Shown: positions 46,816 through 59,362 of the stretch, one piece after another
Position numbering within the stretch: position 1 is the stretch's first letter
Layout of the letters: every line of letters starts with the position of its first letter
NCBI GenBank assembly: GCA_034770075.1
Contig: CM068388.1
Span: 14,965,653 to 15,029,652 of the forward strand
Direction: 5' to 3'
Length of the DNA stretch: 64,000 bases
Origin: Aralia elata
Taxonomy: Eukaryota > Streptophyta > Magnoliopsida > Apiales > Araliaceae
Notes under the pieces: model-generated
What the model was told of the DNA's origin: nothing
Databases searched by the model: none
Seen by the model: only the letters and a program-made list of their open reading frames with translations
Made by a program: the position numbers and the translations under genes

Positions 46816-48392
46816 GACTAAATTTCACTTTGCACCTTAAACTTTGTACCGAAAATTAATTTGCACCTTAAACATTTTTTTAGATTAAATACACCCTAAA
46901 TTTAAAGCAAAAAATAAATTGCACCCTCCGCCTCCGCCTCCTTTTCTGGCCACACCTTTATAGAGCCTTTAGAATGAGGGGTAAAATAGGAAAAATATTA
47001 AAATTTTATTAATATAAGTAGTAAATATTAGTATATAAAATATATATTTTGTTGACAAAAAAAAATGAATTACATAATATTAAGAAATAGTAAATAGAGG
47101 GTAGAAAGGTAAAATACAAGAATCTCTCTCCACCCATCTTCTTCCCCACCTTGGTCCTGCAATCTCTCTAAGCTGAAACATATGTAATTTCTCTTTGATT
47201 ATACGTTCTCTCTAGACTATAAACCATAATTTTTTTATTAAGTTGGTATTCCGTCGATCCACCACAACTGAAAAAATCAATGGTTATGGAACGGGTCTTC
47301 TTCAATGGTTGTGGAGCCTCCGTGAACTTCCTATCAACAATGGCACTGACACCATAAATACCGGCCAGAGCTTTCAGATATGCAAAATTTTACACCAGTT
47401 TAATGGATTCTTGAAAAAGTAGTAATTTAATGTTCTTTCTTCGATCTACTTCCGTTCTTTTCTTCAGATCCATCTTCAATTCATGGATCCAATGGTACAA
47501 ATTCAGATTCAACTTCAGATCTACTTTTCATACTCGTCCATTCTAAAATAAAAAGAATTTTTTTTTGGAGAGATATTCTCTCTCTCTCTTTCTGTTATTC
47601 ATAGATATGTATAGATATATGTACTATATATAAAAGAGAAATAAAGTAAGGCATAAAGATTAAATGAAAGGGTTTTTGTTAACTAGAATGTTTTTAATTT
47701 GATTTGGATTTTTTTTTCTGTTGAATTTATAATTATTTAAGTGGTCTACTTTTTGTTTTTAATAGATGTATTGATATTTTAAATGTTTTTTTTTGAAATA
47801 GTTTATTTTTTTTAGAAAAAACTTATGATTACAATTTTAATTAGTTTTAATAGATTTTAATAATTTTCTAATATTTTAATTAGTTATTTTGAAGTTCAAC
47901 TAGGTTTTAAGGTTATTAGTATTAAAATTTAATGATTAGTTAGCATTATAAATGAATAGACTATTATGCCCCTATTTTTAGTGACATCATCATCCCTCTT
48001 CTGAATGTTTGGTCGGAAAACAAACCAGAGGGAGCATTCGCTTTAAATTTATGGCGTATTTAATCTAAAATATTCCCTCCGTCCCAAATTAATTGTTTAA
48101 TTTTGATTTTTTAAAGTCAAATTGACAATTTTTAAAATTAATTTTTTTACTATTTTTGCTAAAATATAGGTGAAGAGATTATAACCAAAAGAAAGTATAT
48201 ACAATTTATTACTAACCCCAATTTTTATAATTTTAGAAATATATTTATATATGCTTAATTATTAATTCTAAAAATAGTCAATTTGACTTTAAAAAGTCAA
48301 AATTGAGCAATTAATTTTCGACGGAGAGAATAATATTTAAAGTGCAAATCGATTTTCAGTGTAAAGTTTAAGGTTCAAAGTGGAATTTAGTC
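46816..48392. mobile_element. Long-TIR nonautonomous element (MULE-like)
   Basis: The first ~95 bp ('gactaaatttcactttgcac'... to 'aaatttaaagc') reappear inverted at the right end, split there by a Stowaway-like insertion (48073-48330). Flanks 'ataaattta' and 'atgaaaatc' are a weak 9-bp match, so the class (Mutator-like) is inferred from TIR length. The interior is noncoding, with CT-rich sequence near 47120-47180. Confidence 0.7.
48073..48330. mobile_element. Stowaway-like MITE (258 bp, TA duplication)
   Basis: Ends 'ttccctccgtcccaaattaa' and, inverted, 'ttctctccgtcgaaaattaa' form TIRs of about 55 bp, flanked by TA at 48071-48072 and 48331-48332. It lies within the right TIR of the element 46816-48392. 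Confidence 0.92.
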
Positions 48393-48610
48393 ATGAAAAT
48401 CCAACCGTTTGTTGATTTGAAAAGGAAAAAAAAAGAATAAAATGACAAGTAGAATACAATAAAAGATTGAAGCATATTGAGAAGCCCTTTCAAAAGAACA
48501 CACATAAAAATGGTAGCTTAAATAATTTTTTAAAATATACAATAGAAACATATTAACACTTACCAATCTTTGTCAATAAAATACCAAAACAGGGAGGCCT
48601 AATATCCTAC

Positions 48611-51440
48611 ATTTTTTTTATCAGCAAAATAAACTTTCATTAAAACTTCAAGAATTACAAAAGTGTTGACTCATAAGAAGTGGATCAAATATAATACAGA
48701 CATTACGAAACAAAACAGAATCAAATGAGCTCAACCCCAAACATAAGTTATAGCCTTGGATCAGACATCAAACTCAAAAGAACCACTTGCATTTACTGTA
48801 GGTATAGCCACGGTTCTGAATTCCATTTGTGGCCCTTAATATTAATGCCTTTGATGTGAACAGAACACCACTAGACTACTTTCAATTTGATCCTATCCAC
48901 AGTCTCCTTCCAACATATAACATGCTTATTGAAAATTCTATTATTTCTTGTCTCCCATGAACACCACATAGTAAAAACAACTATTTTTGTCCATAATTTC
49001 CTTCCTTTCTTTGACTGCACTACCCCATGCATACTGAGAAGACCTTCAATTGTTGTTGGACATACCAAGCACATTTGCCACCAGCTGAAGATGTTTGCCC
49101 AAACTTTTCAAGCTCACTTGCACTTGACCAAAATATGAGAACCAAATTCAATTTGTCCCTCCCACCAGAAGCAATCCAACCTGTTTTCATCATAAATAAT
49201 GCATCTTTTGTATAAAAACTCTTTAGTAGCAATGGCCACTTGAATAGCTAACCAAAGGAAGACCTATATTTTGGTGGGGATCTCTTTCTTCCATAATATC
49301 TTGTACCACGAATAATCTTGCAAATTCTTCTTAATGCATTCTTTCACAGTAAAGACACCTTCATTCCCAAATTTTCACAGCAGAACATCGTTAGCATTAT
49401 CTACCAAGGTCACATTCTCTAGCATTTGAAGTGGCTGTTGTTGATCTTATTGTTCCCGGGCAAATAATTCCTTTCTTCATTGAAAATCCCAATAGTATTG
49501 CCATCAAAATTGTAGACCTATGATACAGTTTCTTTCTTCGTATTTGAAATGCTATAAAGTCTTGGAAAGGTCTCCTTCAAGCACATTGATCCAAGCCATC
49601 TATCACTCCAAAATCTGATGATTTTTCCATTCCTAAGCTTCCACTTCTAGCAGTCTTCATCAAGCATATTCTCATATCCTCTACGACTGCCTACTAGCAT
49701 AATGTCCTTCCAAAACTTTGATGTTGTTCTAATAGGTGTTCTGTGTTCATGCATCATACTCTTTTCTTCCCATTTATACTTGCTATTCAACACTTTCCTC
49801 CACAATGAATCATTTTCCACATTAATTGTATCTCCACCACCATTTACTTAGTAAAGCTAAATTCTTTTCTTCAATAAATCACATCCCCAAACTTCCTTTC
49901 TTTTTACTTGCACAAGCCTTTCTCCATGCTATCTTATTCACATTTCTATTATCATCATATTTTCCCCACAAAAAATCTCTTCTTTGTTTCTCCAGCTCTT
50001 TCAATACTTTCTGAGGGGCCATAAAAACTGACATGTAGTAGATAGGTAAGCCTGATAGGGTAGCCTTGATTAGGATCATTCTTCCTCCAATTGACAAATT
50101 TTTACATTTCCATATTGAAAGTCTTTGCCTGCATTTATTGAGAATTGTCTCTCAAGTAGAATATTTGCTAGGAGTAGCTCCTTCCATCATTCCTAAATAT
50201 GCAAAAGGAATTTTACCATGATCACATCCTATTGCTTCAGCCAATTCTCGCCTCCCTGTCCTCCTTAACTCCAATCCCATATAAGCATGATTTCTTCATG
50301 TTGATCTTTAGACCTTATCCTCTTTGCATTTTAAATTCTTTAGATGGGGATCCATTAACTACCACAGAAATTTGCGCAGAGGCCAAACATTCCTTAATCC
50401 ACCTGTTGAAGTTCTTTCCATTTGCCACTGTCTCCATTGTTTGCAACAAGAATTCCCAATCCACCTCCTTTCAAAATCAAGTTTAATTATAACACCTCCT
50501 TTCTTTTCTTCTTTAATTCATCACATGTTAATAAAACTTCATCTGTAATTTGTTGATTCTGCACAAAGGCACTTTGAGTGTCATCAATGAGCCTTCCCAT
50601 GATCATTTTCATTCTGTTCATCAAGACTTTTGCTACCAGTTTATAGCACCAATTAAAATGACTAATTGGTCTATAATCATTCAGACTAACTGATGTATTT
50701 CTATTTGGTATTAAAGTGATAAAAGAACTACTAAAACCCACAGAAAATAATTCATACCTATAAAACTCCTCAAATAGCAGCAAAACCTCATACTCCATAA
50801 ATTTCCAAAAACTTTTCACAAATTTAAAGTTGTACCCACCAGGGTCTAGTGCCTTGTCACCAGTGCAAGATTTTAAGGCCTTGATGATCTCTTCTTTATA
50901 AAAGGTTTCTCCAATTCTCTAGCTTCCTGTTCCTCCAGCTTTTTGAATGGTAATTGTTTTAAGTCTGCCTTGATCACTTTCTCCTTGGAGAACATATTTT
51001 TGAAAAACTCCTTTGTATGCTCTTTAACCATAGTTGGTTCTTCAATCTATGTTCCATCTATATTGATTCCTTCCACAACATTCCTTCTGTATCTAACTCT
51101 TGTTATGAAATTTTTTTGAATTTCTGTCCCCTTCAATCATCCATAGCATTCTTGCTTTCTATTACAAAAGGCTTTTTTTTCTCTTGACAATTTCCACAAT
51201 TCAGTTGATGCCTGTTATAGCTCTTTAGCTTCTGCTACATTTAAATTTCTCTTGTCCCCCATGTTTTCCAACTTATCAATAACCTTCTCACAACTTTTAA
51301 TTTTTGTATCAAGGTTTCCATATACTTCTACATTCCATCTTTTCAATTTTTGTCTCAGTAGCTTCAACTTTCTCATCAATGTGAAACTTGCCCAGCCATT
51401 TACGCAGAATGATTCCCACCATTTAGAGCACATCTCAATG
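48611..51440 (-). pseudogene. LINE (L1-type) ORF2 remnant, 5' truncated
   Basis: The minus strand reads, 5' to 3': the region between endonuclease and RT (51430-51215, W-W-E-S-F...); the RT core (50880-50487: G-G-Y-N-F-K-F-V-K, F-I-T-L-I-P, N-D-Y-R-P-I-S, Q-S-A-F-V); an L-D-F-E piece near 50470; the thumb/C-terminal box SIGGRMILIKATLSGLPIYY (50097-49879); and a zinc-finger-like tail (49232-48871). The endonuclease domain is absent. The 3' end is an A-run (T-run on plus at 48611-48618). Many stops and frame changes are present. It is inactive. Confidence 0.88.
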
Positions 51441-52304
51441 TGAAAGTAATATGCCCTCAAGCCAATTATATTTGATGTAATAAGCATTTACTTTGTAATC
51501 TTATTCAAATATTAATAATAGAATAAAAGCCATATTTTATTCATGTTAATTGGTTGAATTAATAAAAGTGATAAACCCATAGTTTTCGCGCAATACTTTT
51601 AGAATCATGATGAGATCATGCTAGTGAGATCTAAATTCAAGAAAGCTCAAAACTAAAATGTTCCTAATCGTTGGATCACTAATATTGGGATTACTGATCC
51701 GGATAGATTAGTACATACTATGTTTGATCTTTAGAAGATGATGATTGATCTCATAATCATTTGTGTGGAGACACTAAAACAAGTATGTTGGTGCTTATTG
51801 GAGAATAAGTTCACTGAACGTGACTCGCTTTAAGAACCCTAATGAAGTTTTATTCACTTGTCAATAGGGAAGTTCTTAAGTGATAGTTGTACAAGTGATC
51901 CTTGGACTTGAGATCATCATAGTACCTTGTGTATGTTAATTTATACTTTGTCATATTCCTTAATACCTTAGGGTATGTCATAGGGTATGTACGGGTATAA
52001 TAAAGTATACACGGAGGTAGGTGAATGATCGATAAAGGATCTACCACTTCTGATAAAGGGAGAGAATGTCCTATGCGATTTGATAAATGACAGCTTAGAA
52101 ATCTCTGGCCAGGGTTGAATGAAAATTAGAAAGGAGTTTCTAATTTACATTAATCGGAGTTGTGCATTCTTGGATCGAAATGCATATGATTAAATAAAAT
52201 AAGACTTATCAGTAATTCCATGTCTTATATTTAACTAGGACATTGTTTGGTAGAAGGATTGAATTGTACGGTAACTAATGCTGAATAGGTTCTATGTGAT
52301 TAAA
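51441..52304 (+). repeat. Partial copia LTR, related to the LTR at 6469-8271
   Basis: Starts TGAAAGTAATATG exactly as the complete LTR does and follows its first ~860 bp ('gtgataaacccatagttttc', 'ccggatagattagtacatac', 'tgatctcataatcatttgtg'). It then stops where caulimovirid-like sequence begins. It is more diverged than the two LTRs of the first element are from each other. Confidence 0.88.
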
Positions 52305-53764
52305 CATTGATTTCATATTATTCGGATAAAACGTGGGAGACAGTTGATGGAAAAAAGATTAGATCACTTCATCCTCCTACTGAAACTCCCTTTATTTTAA
52401 AAAATTCTGCAGGAAATATAATTGCTACAAATGCTTTTGCAGATCGTATTTCAATAGATGATAGGACTGATCTTAATAAGGTCATGAGACAAAATAACTA
52501 TTCAAATGTTTGTCTTCAAACGATTAGTCAACAATTGACTAGGATTGAAGATAAAGTTGATAATATCAATGACAACAAAAATTCTGTTAAGTCTCAGTCT
52601 CTTCCTTTAAAAGGAATTGATCCGGTTATTATAAAACCCCCTCCTGATAATATTAAGTTCAACTTAACCCCTAAAAGGGATGAAGAATTTCTTCAAAAAT
52701 TAGTTGACCAATTAACAAATTTGAAGATAAAGGATACCCCTTCTTCTTCAAAACAACTTTCTGTCATTAATAAAGACACCTCTGACTCTGAGTCTGAATA
52801 TGGTCATTTAGATAAAATTTTTGATCATTTTACTAAGCTTGGTGAAGAAATTAATCTTCTACCTCTAGATAATATCTTACAAAATTCCTTTGGTCTTAAT
52901 AAGATCGATTTTGACACTAAAAGTTATAAAAATAGAGTTCCTTATGGAAGGTACTATTACCCTAGACCTACTCCTATGGATATTCTGTTTGAAGAAAATT
53001 TTATAAATGTTGACAGATCTCATTATACTGCTAATAACATTTATGAATGGAATATAGATGGTCTTTCTGAACATGCTATATTAATTGTTTTGCATAAAAT
53101 GCTTATGTATGCTACTGTCTGTAAAGCTAATAGAAATTCGGATAGACAAGTGACTAATTTTATCACTTCTGGCTTTACTGGTCAACTAAAAGGATGGTGG
53201 GATAATATCCTTACCTCTGCTCAAAGGTATGACATTGAAAATGCCATAAAAACTGTTAATATGACAGATCCTCATACATCCATGATTAAACAAGAGATAA
53301 CTAAAGATAGTGTTTATACACTTATTCACACAATTGTAAAACATTTCATTGGTCATGCTCTTTCTAATATGGATAGGAGCAAAGAATTATTAATAAATTT
53401 AAAATGTCCTACACTCACCCACTTTAGGTGGTATAAAGATGTGTTCTTATCTAAAGTTGTGATGAGATCAGATGGTAATTCTACCTTCTGGAAAGAGAAA
53501 TTTATCTCTGGATTACCTGCTTTATTTGCAGAAAAAGTCAGAACTAGACTTAGAAATAAGAATGGTGGTTTAGCTATACCATATAAAAATTACACCTATG
53601 GTGAATTAATAAGTGAGAGTATTGCTGAAGGCTTAGCCTTATGCAATGACTTGAACCTCAAAGCTCAGCTTAAAAAGCAAGGACTTTCTGATAGAAAGGA
53701 AATTGGTGAATTTTGTCGTCATCAGTTTAGTTACCCTCTTGCCACCCTTCCTCAAAGGAAGAAT
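52305..53764 (+). pseudogene. Endogenous caulimovirid-like element, coat/gag-like segment
   Basis: An uninterrupted frame from 52307 (stop at 53807, inside the next LTR) gives about 486 codons of element-derived protein. Its central and C-terminal parts (roughly residues 220-470) resemble the coat-protein/gag-like region of caulimovirid-like elements integrated in plant genomes: a Y-x-W-N-I-D-G motif near 245, G-F-T-G-Q-L-K-G-W-W-D-N near 290, and F-W-K-E-K-F-I-S-G-L-P near 392. The N-terminal ~210 residues are polar with a coiled-coil-like stretch. The usual zinc knuckle, protease and RT are missing, because the gypsy LTR interrupts at 53765 and the rest is not in the window. The left end is fused to the copia LTR. 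No infectious or complete unit is present. Family assignment is moderate. Confidence 0.65.
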
Positions 53765-54780
53765 TGTAATGTCCAGGAATTTTTAAACATTGTATCGAAT
53801 TTATTTTAATAAATAAAATTCATTTTATATAATTTTACGAATTTAATTGGATCCATGTAGGTATTATTATTTAATTATATAAATACATGGTTCAATAATC
53901 TTCTTTGCCTTAAAGAGGCTCACTAATAGTTGAATAAATTAGTGAGTTAACCCTAAGATTTGATTTGCAAGAAATTTGGGAAAAATTTATAAGTAAATTC
54001 ATTTTACTATTATCGGATTTAAATAATTCGCATGAGGAATTATTGTTGAAATAAATGCTATAAATAATTAATTAATTGAATTGTTTAATTCAATTTAAAT
54101 ATTAGGAGCATAGTGTTAATAATTTTAATAAATAAGTTGGACTATCTTCTCTTTATTTCAATTGACCCAAATTTAATAGGGCTGAGCCCAATTTCTTTTT
54201 ATTCCTATTGGGCCGTTTCTATTTAATTCATTCGGCCCAACCCTATTGGGTTGAGCTCATTCTCTTTCTTTCCAGCCGGGTTAGCCCAGTCGGTTTAACT
54301 AATTGCTACTGGGTCGGCCCAATCAATTTGAGGAAAATGGTAGGAGGAGTTGGGGGAAATAAACCGAGCAAAACCTCAAACCAGATTCAATGGAGAAGGA
54401 GGAATAGGCTTAGCACAATCGAGTGACCTAGGGACCTAGACCATCAATCAAACCGGACAAGCGACTAAGCGAGAGACGGGAAGGAGGAACAGGGTGTCAG
54501 TCGCCGGCGATAGCAGGGGATAAGAAGCGGCGACCGGCGGCTACCACGGTTTAACCAGCGGGTGAAGCAAGTGAGGGTAACGACCGACCGAGCGGCACCA
54601 AACGGACCAAAGGTTCCAAAAATTCGGCGATGCGACCGGTGGGGGTACGACGCTCGAGGAATTGGCCAGCGAGTTCACAGTCGGCGTGATGTATACCATC
54701 AATCGCCTATCTCCTTCCGACCGATGGTCCTTAACTGGCCAAATAAGGTAATACCTAGCCAATTTGGGTAAAAATTCTCC

Positions 54781-54788
54781 TATAAATT
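54781..54788 (+). promoter_or_regulatory. TATA box of the gypsy LTR
   Basis: TATAAATT, followed within 60 bp by a purine-rich leader. It implies a U3 of about 1 kb and an R-U5 of about 3 kb. Confidence 0.5.
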
Positions 54789-55585
54789 GAACCCCCATGC
54801 TGCCGATTCCTTTGCTTTGTGAGTTCCAAATTAGAAAATTTAGGGTTCGAAATTAGAGAGAGAGAACCAGGGGAAGTCAGACGCTGGGTGGTGGATGTCC
54901 AGTTGGGTCGATTATTGTGGACGAAGAAGAAGGACAGCCATTCGAACCACACCCAGGTATATCAGTGAACGTCTGTGATAGTTTTCTTTAGGGGTTTTGT
55001 ATAAATTTCTTCTTCTGTACTAGGATTAGTATTGTTGACTGTGTTGGTTTATATCACTGTGTTGGTTTGTTTCATGTATTGGGTTGTGTTGAACTCTGGT
55101 GTTAGAGAACCATAAGGTTCGGCAGCGTGGTCTTGTGTATTGAATAGGCTAGTACTAAATTTTTGTATGCTCACAAGGTGTTTGATGCAATGTGTGTAAG
55201 AATATATTGGTAGAATTTTTGTTCTTCTTATTGTGATTTGTGATTGAGTAGCAATCTGGTAGCTTGAATAACATGTCAGAATATCAGCTATATCGTATAT
55301 TCATGTGTTGTTGGTTGCGGCAAGATTGTAAGGGAATAAATTGTGTTGCACATTTGGTTGTTATGTCAAAACTATAGTATGCGCCTTGACTGTGTTGGCT
55401 TGCAAGCTTGAGCGTATGCATCCTGATACAGGGACTTGGCATAAAATTTGTAGGGCCAATAGCTAAGTTAGTATCAAGAAGGTTAATCAGGTGGTTTAGA
55501 CACTCCAAATGACCATAAATTTCTTCAATTATTTTCCAAATTGGTTATGTAATTCATTGGTTTATTTAAAACAACAATAAACTAG

Positions 55586-56340
55586 GGTTAATAATTATTT
55601 ATTATTTAACATTAAATAATAAAGAAAATAAATATTTAATTATTTTTAATTTATATTAATAATAATCAAGTATGAATAATGTTAAGGAAGTAATTATTTA
55701 TTATTTAACATTAAATAATAAATAAATATCTAATTATTATTTATTTATATTAAATACGAATAGAATTAATTAATAAGTAGAGATAATAAATATTTGGTTA
55801 TTACTTAATTAATATTAAATAATGATCAAGTATGAGTAAAGTTAATAGATAATTATTTATTGTTTTCCCAATAAATAATAAATAAAGATAATAAATATTT
55901 AATTATTATTTAATTAATATTAAATAATAATTAAGTATGAATAAAGTTAATAAAATAATTATTTATTATTTATCAATAAATAATAAATAAAGATAATAAA
56001 TATTTAATTAATATTTAATTAATATTAAATAATAATTAAGTATGAATAAAGTTAATAAAATAATTATTTATTATTTATCAATAAATAATAAATAAAGATA
56101 ATAAATATTTAATTATTATTTAGTTAATATTAAATAATAATTAAGTATGAATAAGTTAACAAAATAATTATTTATTATTTATCAATAAATAATAAATAAA
56201 GATAATAAATATTTAATTATTATTTAATTAATATTAAATAATACTTAAGTATGAAGGAAGTTAATAAAGTAATTATTTATTATTTATCACTAAATAATAA
56301 ATAAAGATAATAAATATTTGATTCAATTAATAATAATTAA
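55586..56340 (+). repeat. AT-rich tandem repeat, ~108-bp units (about seven)
   Basis: Units hold 'ataattatttattatttatc', 'aaagataataaatatttaat' and 'ataattaagtatgaataa' in order. The middle copies are nearly identical and the outer ones diverged. Built almost only from A and T, with many short palindromes. Confidence 0.9.
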
Positions 56341-57886
56341 GTTAATATATTAAATATTTAATTAATGTTAAATGTGGAATAAGGAAAATAATTTCGTAAT
56401 TACCCTTGAAAGTGAATAGTAGCTAAGGGTGAATAAAACTTAAATAACCTATTTATTTGTTGTCACTGATAGCTAGTAATGCATTAATCAATTTATTATT
56501 ATTTGTATAAATAATAACTAGAGATTTAACCAAATAGGATAGTTGTTAAATGTGGATATTACTAAGTCATAAGGCACTAACAAGATTATTATTTAGTGTG
56601 TAAATAATAACTTGGGTTATTGAATGTTGCTAAATTGAATATCCAAATAATAAATAAGCATGATTAGTTACTGAAATAACAACTAACGGTCATTAATTAA
56701 TTTCTGTTTAGCAAATGATTAAATAGAAATTAAATGTATATGGTGAATGGTTTATCTGCCAAATAAATAGCATAAGTGAGTGTATCGATATACAGTTATG
56801 CAATGCTAATGGATAATCCGACTTTATCAACTGATAGGTTACCCAAGATTAATTAGTTAAAGCTAAGATTTATTTGTAGCTGAGCAAACAGGCAAGTTCA
56901 TCTTACTCAACTTTTACATTGAGCAAGTTCCTTATATCGAAACTTTAATTGTTGCAAGTTTCTTTTCATTCGAGCAGGCTACTATCGTACTGTAGCTTGA
57001 AAGTTATTCTAAGAATGCCTAAGTGGTTCAATTAATTTACAGTTATTCCACATCTATGATATTATTGACATTCGCATTCGATGCATTTGAATTCGTACAT
57101 TTATTAAAGTTCCGAAATTCACGAACCATTCATGATTAAGTCTGAACCCTTGTTCGGTCAGGCAAGTGTGTGAGAATTTATAAAAGCTATCCGAACCAAT
57201 CAATGGTGAGGATTCTTAGACTGAATGAACACCCCTTTATTTATAGGGGAATACCCCAGGTACCGTATATAAGGTACAACTAGCAGAGTTAAATGTTATG
57301 CATACACATAGCGTACGCGAGGCTGATCCCCTCAAGTACTTATTCTGTAGCCAGTAACCAGAGGGTCAACTAGCTATTGACTCCTTTGGAAGTTATTGTT
57401 CAAAGTCTACTTGACTATCTCTTGTTCTAAAAGCAATTAATGTTCTTGCTTCTGATATTTGTTGAATTTTCATTCTATATTCCCTTCATCATGATATATC
57501 CTTTGTTGTCATATTTTAAACTTGCTGAGCAGACTCGTTGCTCACCCTTGCTATATCATGATTCCATTGCAGCTAAACCCGAGACATCAGGGAAGAACAA
57601 AGGGAAAGAAAAGATGAAGTGATAGACTTCACGTAGCGGATTTCATTCTATGTGTAGTTAATTACTATTAATGTAATTTAAACCCTGACATTTATTTGGG
57701 GTATGGATTTGTGTTAAGTATATAAGGTTATTGTATTCTGGAACTAGTAACACCTTTCTAATGAACAACATATGTTTGTTATATTCCACATTTTTGTCAA
57801 TGTATGTTGTTGGAGGTGAATGTTGTATTGGATCGTGATGACCGGATCCGGGTATTTGGAGACCCGAATTTGGGGGCGTCACAGGT

Positions 57887-57898
57887 TGGTATCAAAGC
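57887..57898 (+). promoter_or_regulatory. Primer-binding site, initiator tRNA-Met type
   Basis: TGGTATCAAAGC, one transition from the standard TGGTATCAGAGC. It begins four bases after the LTR end. Confidence 0.88.
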
Positions 57899-58127
57899 TG
57901 TAGATTATAGACTTTAGGATCGCTAAACCTAGGTTATGACCTTAGATTTAAACTCGTATTGAGTACGCTAGGATATGAATCAAGGAGATTCGGATAATGG
58001 CCTTGTCTGGGGGTGGATTGTGGAAATCTGCCAAGCCGAGTTGTACATGATAAAATATTATTTCATTTTATCCATAAATATATTTTATTATGATACTGGT
58101 ATCATTGTCTCTGCCTGTGTTTGTAGG

Positions 58128-58958
58128 ATGGCTGACAGGGAAGGGACTAGTGGGACCCAGGAGGAGGAGACATTCATAGATATACCAGTAGTTGCTGAGC
58201 AGTTGGTGGGGTATGCTCCTATTGCCCCAGGAGTACCGCTGGAGGAGTCCGAGCCAGAGGAGAACTATCCGGAGGATCGGGTAAAGCCGGTCGTAGGCCG
58301 AGTCATGAGGTCCGGCAGTCAGGACTCGGATGCTGAGGAGGAGGACCCCGAGACCGAGGGAGAGGAGCCACCTGCTTATGTTGATGGCATGGGGTCCACT
58401 GCCGACGATATCATCGAGGGACTGACCAGCAGGAACGAGGAGCTGGAGGATCGGATAGCTCATTTGGAGGAGCAGAATCAGACCCAGCAGTTCAGGGAGG
58501 ACCAGTATAGGGATCTGGCTTACTAGCTCGAGCATGACCTGGGAGTAGCGAAGATACAGCTGCAGGGATACGAGTCCTCAGCGCAGCAGATCGGACCACT
58601 GCTACATCAGCTGGTGGCCCGGAACGCTGAGCTGAGAGAGAGGCTGGAGCAGAAGGATCTGCAGATCGCCCACCTGAAGGCCAAGCAGGAGGCCATGAAG
58701 TTCGAGGTTGGGTTGGAGGTGTCTGAGAGGATGCATGTTAGAGAGGCCTGGGTCAGGGAAGCCAGGAGGGTTGACCAGTTGGAGGACCAGTTGGAGGCCA
58801 GAGCAGTGAGGATCGAGACCTTAGGTTTTGCCTTGGATGCCACCTACAGGAGGCCCCGGACTGAGGTAGGGGAGTCTAGCCGCTCTGTTCGTCGCAGGGT
58901 CATGGGTGGGACATTCTCTTCTAGTCAGCAGGCACGGATTCGTCACGACGTGCAGTGA
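58128..58958 (+). CDS. Accessory coiled-coil ORF upstream of gag, one in-frame TAG
   Basis: A 276-codon frame lies between the primer site and gag, interrupted once by TAG at 58524-58526 (codon 133). Both halves share the frame, so the ORF is otherwise whole. Residues ~1-95 are acidic (long Glu/Asp runs). Residues ~98-235 are predicted by eye to be coiled coil (I-E-G-L-T-S-R-N-E-E-L-E-D-R-I-A-H-L-E-E; Q-L-V-A-R-N-A-E-L-R-E-R-L-E-Q-K). The end is Ser/Arg-rich. I chose MADREG at 58128 as the start; the frame is open back to 57975. I recognise no known domain. Extra ORFs are known in some plant gypsy lineages, but I cannot match this one. Codon use is GC-richer than the flanks, like gag. Confidence 0.75.
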
Positions 58959-59362
58959 CGTGATATGATGGTTGTTTTGTCTTTAGTACAGTCAGTCCCA
59001 TTTTTTGTTATATTAGGGACGTATTCATGTTTGTCTTGTGAAACTCTATATTTGTTTTCATGTTTGGGGTAACAGTTAAACCCCAACTTTTGTTGTCTTG
59101 AGGGATGGAAAGTTAGGATTCCCCACTTTTGTCTTAGGGGAATGTTTAATGATGGATAGGGCATGTAGTGGCGCATTTATAGAAGTATGCCACATGTTTA
59201 GTCTGAATGTAACAAACAGTGGTATATAAATATAAATGCAGATGTTTCACTTAAATCAAACGTGTTTGATAAATGTTTCTACTCTGGATCGCTGATTTTA
59301 ATGACATATTGTGTAAAATATAAAACTATAGGTAAAAGTCAGCGGTTTTTCCTTATCAAATC
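58959..59362 (+). other. Spacer between accessory ORF and gag
   Basis: 404 bp, AT-rich, no ORF of note. Separate translation of gag would need internal initiation or a spliced/subgenomic RNA. Confidence 0.5.

Larger units (their letters stand above)
53765..57883 (+). repeat. 5' LTR (4119 bp) of a Tekay/Del-like gypsy element
   Basis: Begins TGTAATGTCCAGG, breaking the caulimovirid-like frame, and ends GGGGGCGTCACA four bases before the primer site. A TATA box (TATAAATT) lies at 54781-54788. The region 54300-54960 is relatively GC-rich (U3/leader). The short ORFs inside have no protein likeness. The second LTR is not in the window. Confidence 0.85.

Noticed and set aside
47100..47480. Captured gene fragment in the long-TIR element (Pack-MULE idea)
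   Set aside because: No stable reading frame or recognisable protein in any frame.
52307..52330. Annotating 52307 as the true start of the caulimovirid-like protein
   Set aside because: The 5' end is fused to a truncated copia LTR, so the ATG is probably fortuitous and the real start is lost.
57975..58127. N-terminal extension of the accessory ORF (MNQGDSDNG...)
   Set aside because: Hydrophobic AT-rich stretch unlike the rest; may be leader or intron (a TTGTAG acceptor-like site precedes 58127), so I start at 58128.
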